Positions 17,060-25,128 of a stretch of 64,000 nucleotides of DNA are shown here, in pieces; position 1 is the stretch's first letter, and each line of letters opens with the position of its first letter. The notes beneath the pieces are model-generated. The model saw only the letters and a list, made by a program, of their open reading frames with translations. It made no database searches and was not told the DNA's origin. The DNA comes from Rheinheimera texasensis DSM 17496. Lineage in GTDB: Bacteria; Pseudomonadota; Gammaproteobacteria; Enterobacterales; Alteromonadaceae. The translations under genes and the position numbers were made by a program. The stretch lies in NCBI RefSeq assembly GCF_000711985.1, contig NZ_JONU01000007.1:1205373-1269372 (forward strand). Direction: 5' to 3'.

Positions 17060-17608
17060 ATGGGCAAAGCAGGATTCGGCAGGGTCGGGTTTGTATGTAC
17101 TGTGCTGTGGAGCCTCAGCGCTTGCAGTCAGACGCCGGTGCCGGCTGCAGCGAAACCGGTCAAGGCCGTGCAAGCTGCACCGGCAGCGGTTGCTCCTGCC
17201 GCTAGATTTGCTATCCAGCCGGGGGCAGGCCTGCCATGGCAAAACCTGCGCACTATCGACGGCAACGACATCAGCCTGACGTCGGGCAAACGCCAGCTGC
17301 TGGTGTTTTTTGCCACCTGGTGCGGCGATTCCAAACGTGCCATGACGCAATTAATGGCTTCTGACCTGGTGCGTCAGCAAGACCTGCAAATCATTGGTAT
17401 TGGCCGCGAAGAACAAATCCCGGCGCTGCAGAAATTTCGCAGTGACTATCGGCTGAATTTTGCTCTGGTCGCCGACCCGGACCGGGCGCTGTACCAACAA
17501 GTCGCCAGTAAAGGCATTCCGCAGCTGGTGACGGTTGGTGCTGATGGCAACATCCGGCAAGTGCTGCTGGGTGAAGTGCCGGATGCGATAGCGCAGTTAC
17601 ATTGGTAA
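17060..17608 (+). CDS. Thioredoxin-fold lipoprotein with CGDS active site
   Basis: About 182 residues from ATG 17060 (GGAG six bases upstream; ATG 17057 is equally possible). A lipobox LSAC marks it as a lipoprotein, followed by an Ala/Pro linker to about residue 55. The rest is a TlpA/ResA-type thioredoxin fold: LLVFFATWCGDSKRA and a cis-Pro at KGIPQLVTVGADG. The usual CxxC is CGDS, so the resolving Cys is missing. It may bind thiols or act as a peroxidase or isomerase rather than a reductase. Not clearly part of an operon. Confidence 0.75.
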   Translation: MGKAGFGRVGFVCTVLWSLSACSQTPVPAAAKPVKAVQAAPAAVAPAARFAIQPGAGLPWQNLRTIDGNDISLTSGKRQLLVFFATWCGDSKRAMTQLMASDLVRQQDLQIIGIGREEQIPALQKFRSDYRLNFALVADPDRALYQQVASKGIPQLVTVGADGNIRQVLLGEVPDAIAQLHW

Positions 17609-17714
17609 CAGCGCAGTGGTATCAATAGTGGGCTGATGTTGATTCACCGCGGATTCAGCCCCGGCTGCAGACACTGGGCCAGAAGTTTATCTGTCATCCA
17701 ACCCGGAGGGAATC

Positions 17715-18668
17715 ATGTCCAGATTAGCGAAACCATTTTCTATTTCATCCGCCGGCCTGCTGTTGCTGGCTTTAAGCGCCTGTTCACCGGCACCAGAACA
17801 GGAAACCACGGCGGCTACGCCAGAAACTGCGGCCGCAGCTGAACCGGTCAGCGCGAGCGAAACGTCTGACGTTGCTGCGGCTAATCAGCTGACCTTGCAT
17901 GCCCGGCTGTATGTCAAAGACCAGACCAGCACTGCCGCCATCGGTAGCAGCAATCAACTGCAAGCCGCGTTTTATCTGCAAACGCCGGTACAAGTTGAAG
18001 GCAGTGGGCTCAGTGCCCGTTTCACTGACGTCTATGATCAGGATTTAGTGCGTGGCCAGTTGCAGGCCAGCGGCGATACTGCTTTTAAATCGGACCCGGC
18101 GCTGACCGAGCACTATCAGATGCAGGCCAGCTGGCCGACGCCGGTGGCGGTCACAGAAGGCCGTTTTCGTGTGTTCGCGCCGGAGCCTTCTTCGATTGGC
18201 GAAGGGTACAGCGTGAAGGTCGAACTGGAAGTGCCAGTCAGCGGCGACAAAAAAGCCCAGATCAGCAGCAATGGCACTCTGCTGGACACCGAGATTACTC
18301 ATGCCCGCCCGCTGGCCTGTGGCACTGAGGCAGATCGGGAGATCTGTAAACTCAGTTACACCGTTGATGCGGCCCCCACAGTGGCACAGGACGAAGCCGG
18401 TCAATTGCTGCTCGACAGCGCCAAAACGCTGTATGCCAGTCAGGGCAAAATCAACAGCGATGGCGGTTTAATCATGTATAGCAGTCTGGTGCCGGTGTAC
18501 GGCGCCGTGACCAGTCTGGAAGATGGCCATCTGGTGATCCGTTCCAGCCAACAGTACAGCCTGAAGTTTAAAGAAGCCGATATGGCGCAGCAGCTCGAGC
18601 TGGTGGTCTGGACCACAGCGCCGGGCGATCACTGGCAACCGGCCAATCTGCCGCCGCTGACATTCTGA
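17715..18668 (+). CDS. Lipoprotein of unknown function
   Basis: 317 residues with lipobox LSAC (residues 20-23), an Ala/Glu/Thr-rich linker to about residue 55, then a beta-rich domain (LTLHARLYVKDQTS..., FRVFAPEPSSIGEGYSVKVELEVP) and a second part ending in LKFKEADMAQQLELVVWTT. Ribosome site GGAGG lies seven bases before the ATG. No family recognised. The absence of transmembrane helices besides the signal suggests an envelope lipoprotein. Confidence 0.65.
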   Translation: MSRLAKPFSISSAGLLLLALSACSPAPEQETTAATPETAAAAEPVSASETSDVAAANQLTLHARLYVKDQTSTAAIGSSNQLQAAFYLQTPVQVEGSGLSARFTDVYDQDLVRGQLQASGDTAFKSDPALTEHYQMQASWPTPVAVTEGRFRVFAPEPSSIGEGYSVKVELEVPVSGDKKAQISSNGTLLDTEITHARPLACGTEADREICKLSYTVDAAPTVAQDEAGQLLLDSAKTLYASQGKINSDGGLIMYSSLVPVYGAVTSLEDGHLVIRSSQQYSLKFKEADMAQQLELVVWTTAPGDHWQPANLPPLTF

Positions 18669-18681
18669 TCACCGTTATTAT

Positions 18682-19374
18682 TTAGTCCGCCAACATCCAC
18701 TCCGCCGCTGTGCCGGCGTGGATGGCGGTAGTGTCAAACAATGGCACTGCCGCATCGTCCGGCTGCACCAGCAAACCTATCTCGGTACAACCCAGAATCA
18801 CGCCTTCTGCGCCTTGTGCCACTAAACCGGCGATGATCTGCTGATAGGCAAGGCGTGACGCCGGATTAATCTGGCCGAGACAAAGTTCTTCGTAAATCAC
18901 CTGATGTACCAGGTCGCGTCCTGGTACATCAGGGATGATTACTTCGATATCTTGCGCCAAAAGCCGCGCTTTGTAGAAATCCTGCTCCATGGTAAAGCGG
19001 GTACCTAATAAGCCAATCCGACGCAGGCCTCTGGCCTTAATTTGCTGCGCTGTAGCATCGGCGATATGCAACAGCGGCAGCGGCGTCGCGTTGGTGATAG
19101 CTGCGGCCACTTTGTGCATGGTATTGGTACATAGCACCAGCCCTTGTGCGCCGGCGCGCTGCAAAGCCTGGGCAGCATCCGCTAGTAGCTGGCCGGCCTG
19201 TTGCCAGTCGCCGCTGCGCTGCAACGCTTCAATCTGTTGAAAGTCTACGCTGTACAGGATGATTTTTGCGCTGTGTAAACCACCCAAACGCAGGTTGATC
19301 TGTTGATTAATCTGCCGGTAATACGGCACTGTGGATTCCCAGCTCATGCCGCCAATCAGTCCAAGCGTTTTCAT
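18682..19374 (-). CDS. Aspartate/glutamate racemase family protein (YgeA-like)
   Basis: 230-residue cytoplasmic enzyme with two catalytic Cys, in CTNTMH (near residue 83) and GCTEI (near 195), plus the opening GLIGGMSWESTVPYY typical of the YgeA branch. Such enzymes racemise aspartate, glutamate or broader amino acids without PLP. The residues between the two Cys (LLGTRFTMEQDFYKARL) match the family. It converges with the upstream lipoprotein gene and is a single-gene unit. Confidence 0.88.
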   Translation of the reverse strand: MKTLGLIGGMSWESTVPYYRQINQQINLRLGGLHSAKIILYSVDFQQIEALQRSGDWQQAGQLLADAAQALQRAGAQGLVLCTNTMHKVAAAITNATPLPLLHIADATAQQIKARGLRRIGLLGTRFTMEQDFYKARLLAQDIEVIIPDVPGRDLVHQVIYEELCLGQINPASRLAYQQIIAGLVAQGAEGVILGCTEIGLLVQPDDAAVPLFDTTAIHAGTAAEWMLAD

Positions 19375-19516
19375 CGGATTGCCTTTGTTCTTTCAGAGAG
19401 ACTTTATTGGTATCACAGCCGCTTTGGCTTGTCACAACCTGGCTTGTAACAAGAGTTGCCCAAAGTGATGACACCCTGGGATATACTGCGGTTTTTCTTC
19501 CGAAGGCGAACTGGCG

Positions 19517-19864
19517 ATGGCCCTGACTGAACTCATCATTGAAGACCTGATCCCCGGCAGCGGCAACACCATCAAAAAAGGCGGCGCGCTGATTAAAGCG
19601 CATTATCGTGGTTATCTGGCGGACGGCACTGAGTTTGATTCGTCCTACCGCCACGGTGCACCTTTTGAAACGGTGCTGAGTAAAAACCGCGTGATCCAGG
19701 GCTGGGTACAGGGGCTGATTGGCATGCAGGTTGGCGGTACCCGCAAGTTGCAGGTGCCGGCGGCTTTGGCTTATGGTGAACGTCAGATCGGCAACATGAT
19801 CCCACCCAATTCAGATCTCTTTTTTACGATTGAGCTGCTGGAAGCACTCAATCGGGATGACTAA
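19517..19864 (+). CDS. FKBP-type peptidyl-prolyl cis-trans isomerase
   Basis: 115 residues, a single FKBP domain without signal peptide: GALIKAHYRGYLADGTEFDSSYRHG, FETVLSKNRVIQGWVQGLIGMQVGG, RKLQVPAALAYGERQIGNMIPPNSDLFFTIELL. Most drug-pocket residues are kept. It accelerates proline isomerisation in the cytoplasm. It is followed 25 bases later by the MATE gene on the same strand and may be co-transcribed with it. Confidence 0.9.
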   Translation: MALTELIIEDLIPGSGNTIKKGGALIKAHYRGYLADGTEFDSSYRHGAPFETVLSKNRVIQGWVQGLIGMQVGGTRKLQVPAALAYGERQIGNMIPPNSDLFFTIELLEALNRDD

Positions 19865-19889
19865 TCACCTGCGGGAATGAGAAACAACA

Positions 19890-21242
19890 ATGACTGATTT
19901 AACCCAGGGCTCTGTCCGCCGCCATCTGGTTAACATGGCGACGCCGATGATGATCGGCATGCTGGTACAGGGCCTGTATTTGTTTGTTGATATGTATTTT
20001 GTTGCGGGCATTGGCCCGGCGGCAGTGGCTGCAGTCGGTGCCGGTTCTGCGCTGATGTTTCTGGTGCTGGCGCTGACACAGATGCTCAGTGTCGGTACTG
20101 TCAGCCTGATCGCCCGGGCTACCGGCGCTGCGGACCATGCTTATGCCAATCAGGTGTTCCGCCAATCGATGTTGCTGGCGGGTTTTCTCACCGCATTGAC
20201 GCTACTGGCCGGGTTTTTATTGCAGGATTTTTATCTGCAAACTGTCAGTACCGATGCTGCTGTACGCGAGGCCGGTGCGGAGTTTTTGCAGTGGTATCTG
20301 CCTGGGCTGGCATTGGCATTTGTGTCCACTGCGATAGGCTCGGCGCTGCGCGCAGTTGGCGTGGTAAAACCGGCGATGGCGGTGCAGTTGCTGACCGTGT
20401 TGCTGAATTTAATCCTGGCACCTGTGCTCATCTCCGGTTGGGGCACAGGCCTGGCGCTTGGGGTGGCTGGCGCGGGTTTGGCCAGCACACTGGCATCTGC
20501 AGTCGGCGTGCTGCTGCTCTGGGTTTATTTCCGTCGTTGTCAGCATCAGGTGCTGGACACCAGCGCCGGCTGGTCCTTGCAGTTGCCGGTATGGCGCCGT
20601 TTGCTGGCGATCGGGCTGCCGGCCGGTGGAGAGTACGCGCTGATGTTTTTGTTCACCGCTTTTGTGTATTGGGTGATCCGGGATTTAGGCACTGAAGTGC
20701 AGGCCGCTTTTGGCATTGGCATGCGTATCATTCAGGCGGTGTCGTTGCCGGTGGTGGCCTTATCGTTTGCTATTCCGGCTATTGCCGGGCAAAACCTTGG
20801 TGCGGGCTTACACGCCAGGGTGCATCAGACGCTGCGCGCTGCACTGCAGCTCAGTTTTGGCCTGATGCTGCTGATTTTCCTGTTCAGCCAGTTTGAAGCC
20901 GAAATGCTGATGCGCTGGTTCACGGCCGACGCCGCCGTGGTGCTGGCCGGTGTGGTGTTTATCAAAATTATCTCGTGGAATTATCTGACATCGGCCGTGG
21001 TGCTGACCTGTTCCGGCATGTTTCAGGCGCTGGGTAACACCTGGCCGTCGTTATTGAGTTCAGCCGTGCGTTTGGCACTGTTTGTACTGCCTGTGCTGTG
21101 GCTCAGTCAGCAGCCGGATTTTACCCCGACGCAGGTTTGGTGGTGTTCGGCACTGAGTGTGCTGGTGCAGGGGCTGCTCAGTTTCAGTCTGTTGCAGTGG
21201 CAACTGAAGAAAATGCCCACGCCAGAGCTGATGCAGCAGTAA
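19890..21242 (+). CDS. MATE-family multidrug efflux transporter
   Basis: 450 residues forming twelve membrane helices in two homologous halves. Typical segments: NMATPMMIGMLVQGLYLFVDMYFVAGIGPAAVAAV at the start and IGLPAGGEYALMFLFTAFVYWVIRDLG opening the second half. Members export cationic or aromatic compounds using Na+ or H+. The family (NorM/DinF-like branch) does not fix the substrate. It follows the FKBP gene closely. Confidence 0.88.
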   Translation: MTDLTQGSVRRHLVNMATPMMIGMLVQGLYLFVDMYFVAGIGPAAVAAVGAGSALMFLVLALTQMLSVGTVSLIARATGAADHAYANQVFRQSMLLAGFLTALTLLAGFLLQDFYLQTVSTDAAVREAGAEFLQWYLPGLALAFVSTAIGSALRAVGVVKPAMAVQLLTVLLNLILAPVLISGWGTGLALGVAGAGLASTLASAVGVLLLWVYFRRCQHQVLDTSAGWSLQLPVWRRLLAIGLPAGGEYALMFLFTAFVYWVIRDLGTEVQAAFGIGMRIIQAVSLPVVALSFAIPAIAGQNLGAGLHARVHQTLRAALQLSFGLMLLIFLFSQFEAEMLMRWFTADAAVVLAGVVFIKIISWNYLTSAVVLTCSGMFQALGNTWPSLLSSAVRLALFVLPVLWLSQQPDFTPTQVWWCSALSVLVQGLLSFSLLQWQLKKMPTPELMQQ

Positions 21243-21396
21243 GGAACAGGAAACAGTCTGATTGCCGGGCCGCACTGGTGCTATCAGGTCAGCTGCGGGC
21301 ACTATGGCTGTCGTTGAAGGCTGTCAGTGAGTGGGCGACACCCTGTCTGTCTGAGATATTAAACTGTACTGACGTTTGTCCGGGCTCGGAGGTGGT

Positions 21397-21813
21397 ATGT
21401 ATCAGGGAAGTTGTTTATGTGGTGCCGTGACCGTTGAGATTTGTGGCCCTATCAGCGCGATCATTCATTGCCATTGTTCGTTGTGCCGGAAAAGCAGCGG
21501 TACTGCATATGCGACTAATGGTTTTGTGGCGCTCAGCGATTTTGTCATCTGCAGTGGCCAGGACGCCTTGAGCTTTTTTGAGACAGCGCCGGGCAAAAAG
21601 AAGCATTTTTGCCGCATTTGTGCGTCGCCGGTATACAGCAGCAATGCGCAGGTGCCTGATAAGATCCGTCTGCGTTTAGGGATTTTAGATTCCGACATCA
21701 GCGAACGGCCGCTGTCGCACAATTTTGTCTCGTCCCGGGCCTGCTGGGATGATTTAGATGCCGATTTGCCGCGGTATGACGGCTATGAGCCAGGGCGCGT
21801 GTTACCGAAATAA
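21397..21813 (+). CDS. GFA-family zinc protein
   Basis: 138 residues starting at ATG 21397 with GGAGGTGG just upstream. It carries the CENP-V/GFA zinc pattern: GSCLCGAV, HCHCSLCRK and FCRICASPV. The founding member was proposed to aid formaldehyde conjugation with glutathione, but most homologues have no proven activity. Stands alone and is followed by a shared terminator. Confidence 0.85.
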   Translation: MYQGSCLCGAVTVEICGPISAIIHCHCSLCRKSSGTAYATNGFVALSDFVICSGQDALSFFETAPGKKKHFCRICASPVYSSNAQVPDKIRLRLGILDSDISERPLSHNFVSSRACWDDLDADLPRYDGYEPGRVLPK

Positions 21814-21844
21814 CATTGGGTTGGTGAGTAATGGCTGCAGCAGT

Positions 21845-21876
21845 AAACCCCGCTGCGCCGATACGCAGCGGGGTTT
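21845..21876. terminator. Bidirectional hairpin terminator
   Basis: A perfect 13-base stem, AAACCCCGCTGCG with CGCAGCGGGGTTT, around CCGATA. It sits between the convergent GFA gene and the TonB-dependent receptor gene, with A's before and T's after the stem, so it can stop transcription from both sides. Confidence 0.85.
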
Positions 21877-21879
21877 CAC

Positions 21880-24504
21880 TCAGAACTGATAACTGGCGGT
21901 CAGGCTGACTTGCCGGCCACGCAGGTTGTATTGCGTGGTGTCGGTGTAATCGCTGCCGGCGCTTGGGTCAAACGGCGAGTCGCGGTCCAGCAGATTCTGC
22001 ACTGCAAAGCTGATTTGGGTATTGGCAAAACCACGGTAACTCAGCTGGCTGTCCCATTGCGTGAAGCTACTGATGTTGCTGCGAAGGCCCGGGTTACTCG
22101 CCACTGTTGCCACTTTTTGCTGATAGCCGCTGGTAAAAGCTGCCGTCAGGCTGGCCTGCCAGTCGCTGTGTTGCCAAATCAGGCTGTTGTTACTTTTCCA
22201 GGCCGGCAAAGCGCCAAACTGGTTGTTGCCAGCGCCTTCCAGCACCGGCTGGCCGGCAACCAGCGCTTGTTTATAGTCCAGCAGATGAGACCAGACGGTT
22301 TTCAGGCTGAGGCTATGGCCGTTGCCGAGCTCAAAACGGTAGTTAAAATCGATATCGACACCTCGGGTGTCGCGGCTGCCCTGATTGGTGTACTGGTTTT
22401 TCAAAATCTGTAAGCGGCCCTGCGCATCCCGCAAAATACGGTCGGCATACAGCTCCGGGTGTTCGACGACATATTGCGCGCTGTCGCCGGCGATGATGTC
22501 CTGCTGTTCAATGCTGAATACATCAATGCCGACGCTGCCTTGTTTACTGAACGACCAGATCACCCCGGCATTGCTGTTGGTCGATCGTTCCGGTTGCAGC
22601 AGCGGATTACCGCCGCGCAGCTGGGTGTAACCGCGGCGGCTGCCGGGTTCCAGCGGGTCGTTCGGGTCAATCACAGTGCCGTAACTGATGGTGTTGCTGT
22701 CGGCAATTTCCGGTAACGACGGCGCGCGGAAGCCGCGTGACCAGGATGCGCGCAGCAGCCAGTCTTCGGCCAGCACATAATGCACACCGGCTTTGGGTGA
22801 AAAGGCGCGGCCGAAATCGTCATAGTGATCCAGCCGGCCGGCGATGCTGGCGGTCAGGTCGGTATAAAGCGGCAGGCTCAGCTCGGCAAAAGCCGCGCTG
22901 ACGGTGCGCTCGCCTTTAACCAGGTTAATCGCCGGGCGCAGTTCAGTGCCGGACAACACCTGCGGCGATGTGCCGGCGTCCATCCGTTCTTTGCGTAAAT
23001 CAAACCCGGTGGCGATGGCGACTGTGCCATAGTCGTTGTCCCACAAATCGCGGCTGGCGCTGCCGTTGATTGAGTTGATTTCGTATTCACCGGGCCGGCG
23101 TGTTTGCAGACGCAGCCGGTTCAGTACGTCAGCGCTGTTCTGGCGGCCGTCAAAGCGGTAGCTGCCGTCTTTTAAGACTTTTTCAAATTCAAAGCGATTG
23201 ACGAAATTGTCTACATATTCACGCTGATGACTGAATGATTGCAGCAGTTGTACCTGTGCGTCCCAAACCTCACCCTGATATTTTAAACCGGTCAGCAGGC
23301 GGCTGAACTGCTGGCTGTTGGCTTTGGTGCGCGGGCCTAAATCAAACAGCGTGTATTCAATCGCCAGCGGTTTGCCGGAGCTATTGTCGGGATGACCAAC
23401 AGGTAACAGCACCGGAATATCGGTCAGCGTGCCGTTGACCGGATTATAAGCCCGCAGGCCAGCGCCAACGGTCAGCGGCGCGCCAAATAACATGGCTGAA
23501 TCATTGTCGCTGTACAGCCACTCGGCAAAACCGGTTAAGTTGTCGCCAAGCGCGACAGTACCTTGCAGCGATAACTGCCGGCGTGTCACTTCTGGCTGCA
23601 GTGTATTAAACGGCTGGGCGTTAAAAGCACAGACTTCGCCTTTACGGCCCGGGGTGAAATCACTCCATGGCCGTTTTTCGCTGCCGGCCGGGCAGTTTGC
23701 CAAAGCCTGAGGCAACGATGGGTTGGCCAGCGAATTCGCGCCTTGTGCGCTCCAGCCGGCCAGTTTGCCGCCCGGTAAATGGCGGAAATCACCGGTCTTC
23801 AGCAAATCGCGCTCGCTGGCATCAAGCCGGGCGCGGTCAAACCAATCCAGCGTCAGGCTCAGGTTGTAACCGTCCTGCGTCACTTCGCCGATGCCGGTCG
23901 ACAAGCCCAGCCCGTATTGCTGAAGGCCGCCTTGCGTCGCCCGGCCGGTGCTGAGCGACAGCTCTGTATCGGTGATTTGTTCTTTTAAAATGATGTTGAC
24001 CACGCCGGCAATGGCGTCTGAACCATACACCGACGAGGCGCCGTCTTTGAGCACTTCAATGCGTTTCACCGCACTTAACGGCAAGGCGTTGAGGTCGACA
24101 AAAGTGTCCTGGGTATTGAGCGCAAAACCATAGTTCGACAGGCGCTGACCGTTGACCAGTACCAGAGTATTTTTTGGGCTTAGGCCACGCAGGCCAATCG
24201 AGGCCGAACCGGCGGAGAAGCTACCGGTATATTGCTCGTCAAAACTGTTGCCGGAATTGACCGACAGGTCACGCAGTACGTCGGTCAGCGTGACTTTGCC
24301 GCTGGCGGCAATAGCATCAGCGTCGATTTGCAGCAGGGGCGTGGCATCTTCCTGCTGGCTGCGTTTGATAAAACTACCGGTGACCTGAATACGTTCAACG
24401 GTTCTTTCAGTTGCAGCTGCTTCTGCGGCTGGGTTGGCAAAAGCAGGCGTAGCAACAGCGATGGCGCTGGCGAGCAGCGTCAGGGAATGTGGGGTAAAAC
24501 GCAT
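21880..24504 (-). CDS. TonB-dependent outer membrane receptor
   Basis: 874 residues from ATG 24504 (GAGG six bases upstream). Signal peptide to about residue 25, then a plug domain (TLTDVLRDLSVNSGNSF, GLRGLSPKNTLVLVNGQRLSNYG, LPLSAVKRIEVLKDGASSVYGSDAIAGVVNIIL) and a 22-strand barrel ending in aromatic F (VSLTASYQF). It belongs to the branch common in Alteromonadales and Caulobacter-like bacteria that imports larger organic molecules. Its leader region carries MetJ-like boxes and a Cys-containing leader peptide, so the substrate may be sulphur-related, for example methionine, a derivative, or a cobalamin-type compound. That link is inference. Confidence 0.9.
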   Translation of the reverse strand: MRFTPHSLTLLASAIAVATPAFANPAAEAAATERTVERIQVTGSFIKRSQQEDATPLLQIDADAIAASGKVTLTDVLRDLSVNSGNSFDEQYTGSFSAGSASIGLRGLSPKNTLVLVNGQRLSNYGFALNTQDTFVDLNALPLSAVKRIEVLKDGASSVYGSDAIAGVVNIILKEQITDTELSLSTGRATQGGLQQYGLGLSTGIGEVTQDGYNLSLTLDWFDRARLDASERDLLKTGDFRHLPGGKLAGWSAQGANSLANPSLPQALANCPAGSEKRPWSDFTPGRKGEVCAFNAQPFNTLQPEVTRRQLSLQGTVALGDNLTGFAEWLYSDNDSAMLFGAPLTVGAGLRAYNPVNGTLTDIPVLLPVGHPDNSSGKPLAIEYTLFDLGPRTKANSQQFSRLLTGLKYQGEVWDAQVQLLQSFSHQREYVDNFVNRFEFEKVLKDGSYRFDGRQNSADVLNRLRLQTRRPGEYEINSINGSASRDLWDNDYGTVAIATGFDLRKERMDAGTSPQVLSGTELRPAINLVKGERTVSAAFAELSLPLYTDLTASIAGRLDHYDDFGRAFSPKAGVHYVLAEDWLLRASWSRGFRAPSLPEIADSNTISYGTVIDPNDPLEPGSRRGYTQLRGGNPLLQPERSTNSNAGVIWSFSKQGSVGIDVFSIEQQDIIAGDSAQYVVEHPELYADRILRDAQGRLQILKNQYTNQGSRDTRGVDIDFNYRFELGNGHSLSLKTVWSHLLDYKQALVAGQPVLEGAGNNQFGALPAWKSNNSLIWQHSDWQASLTAAFTSGYQQKVATVASNPGLRSNISSFTQWDSQLSYRGFANTQISFAVQNLLDRDSPFDPSAGSDYTDTTQYNLRGRQVSLTASYQF

Positions 24505-24869
24505 GATAAACCTCAATAAAATTCAGTGCCGGGCGCATTCGCAGCCGGGCTGCAAATCTCAGCGAATGGGACCGCCGTAGCAGTCAGTCAATATGGTAAA
24601 AACAGGGCAGCCAAACTCTGCGTCCAAATACGGTACGCGGTTCAGGCCGGACAGAGGATCAGCAACACATTCGTGCTGGCAGCAGGCAACAGGCTGAGGT
24701 TGGTGTGACTGTGGCGCGATCGGCGCTGATATCGGTGTTCGGTAATTGTCGAACTGGCAACATGGTCGGAATCCTTCTTACTACGATTTCCAGGCTTCCG
24801 GTTGACCGGTGAGCATGTGCAGGGTGAATATTGCTTCTGGTTACGACTAGATGTTTAGCCGTCCAGATG
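24505..24869 (-). promoter_or_regulatory. Long 5' leader of the TonB-receptor gene
   Basis: About 365 bases between the predicted transcription start and the receptor ATG. It contains a leader peptide gene (24659-24763), a paired segment after it (CTCTG...CAGAG with TCC/GGA, about 24618-24657) followed by a T5 run, and a GCAGCC-GGGCTGC type palindrome near 24541-24553. I could not fit a known riboswitch class. The leader looks suited to attenuation, but alternative structures need computation. Confidence 0.45.
24659..24763 (-). CDS. Putative Cys-containing leader peptide (34 residues)
   Basis: A 34-codon frame from ATG 24763 with a good ribosome site, AAGGA eight bases upstream. The product begins MLPVRQLPN and ends in CCLLPARMCC before TGA, giving two Cys-Cys pairs in the last ten residues. 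Position, 150 bases before a TonB receptor gene and behind MetJ-like boxes, suggests an attenuator that senses charging of Cys tRNA. Poly-Cys leader peptides of this sort are known in mycobacteria. The frame stays open for 24 codons past the TGA, to 24584. No homologue can be checked here. Confidence 0.5.
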   Translation of the reverse strand: MLPVRQLPNTDISADRATVTPTSACCLLPARMCC

Positions 24870-24872
24870 CCG
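24841..24872 (-). promoter_or_regulatory. Four tandem MetJ-like boxes
   Basis: Contiguous 8-base units against the met-box AGACGTCT: TTACGACT (5 of 8 match), AGATGTTT (6), AGCCGTCC (6) and AGATGCCG (5), reading on the plus strand. MetJ binds tandem boxes as a co-operative array when S-adenosylmethionine is high. The array covers the expected transcription start of the TonB-receptor leader and would repress it. Confidence 0.6.
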
Positions 24873-24875
24873 CGC

Positions 24876-24903
24876 ATTGTAGCGATTTTTTATAACATGA
24901 CAA
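24876..24903 (-). promoter_or_regulatory. Sigma70 promoter of the TonB-receptor gene
   Basis: On the minus strand, TTGTCA (complement of 24898-24903) and TACAAT (complement of 24876-24881) are separated by 16 bases. Both are near consensus. Predicted start near 24869, inside the MetJ-like boxes. The rest of 24904-25128 shows no recognised gene. Confidence 0.65.
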
Positions 24904-25128
24904 CCGCTGTCATTTGGTTTTTATATATCTAAATGGAATAAAAGATAAAAGTTATACAGCATTTGTTGTATCAACAGTGTGGAAATGAAGCAGATCTGCA
25001 TAGTTGGCTTGCCGGAAGTCGTTGATCCGGCGACACTGGTTGGCATATTCGTCTCGCTGTACCAAAAGTGCTGGCAGGTGAAACCCCAAACACAGACGCC
25101 GACTCACAGTTGGCCGGGATCAAACTAT

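Noticed and set aside
24505..24763. Known SAM, cobalamin or other riboswitch in the TonB-receptor leader
   Set aside because: I could not recognise the conserved core of a known class; the leader peptide explanation fits better.
24764..24877. Upstream extension of the leader peptide frame to an ATG at 24875-24877
   Set aside because: This ATG overlaps the -10 element, so it lies upstream of the predicted transcript start and would not be translated.
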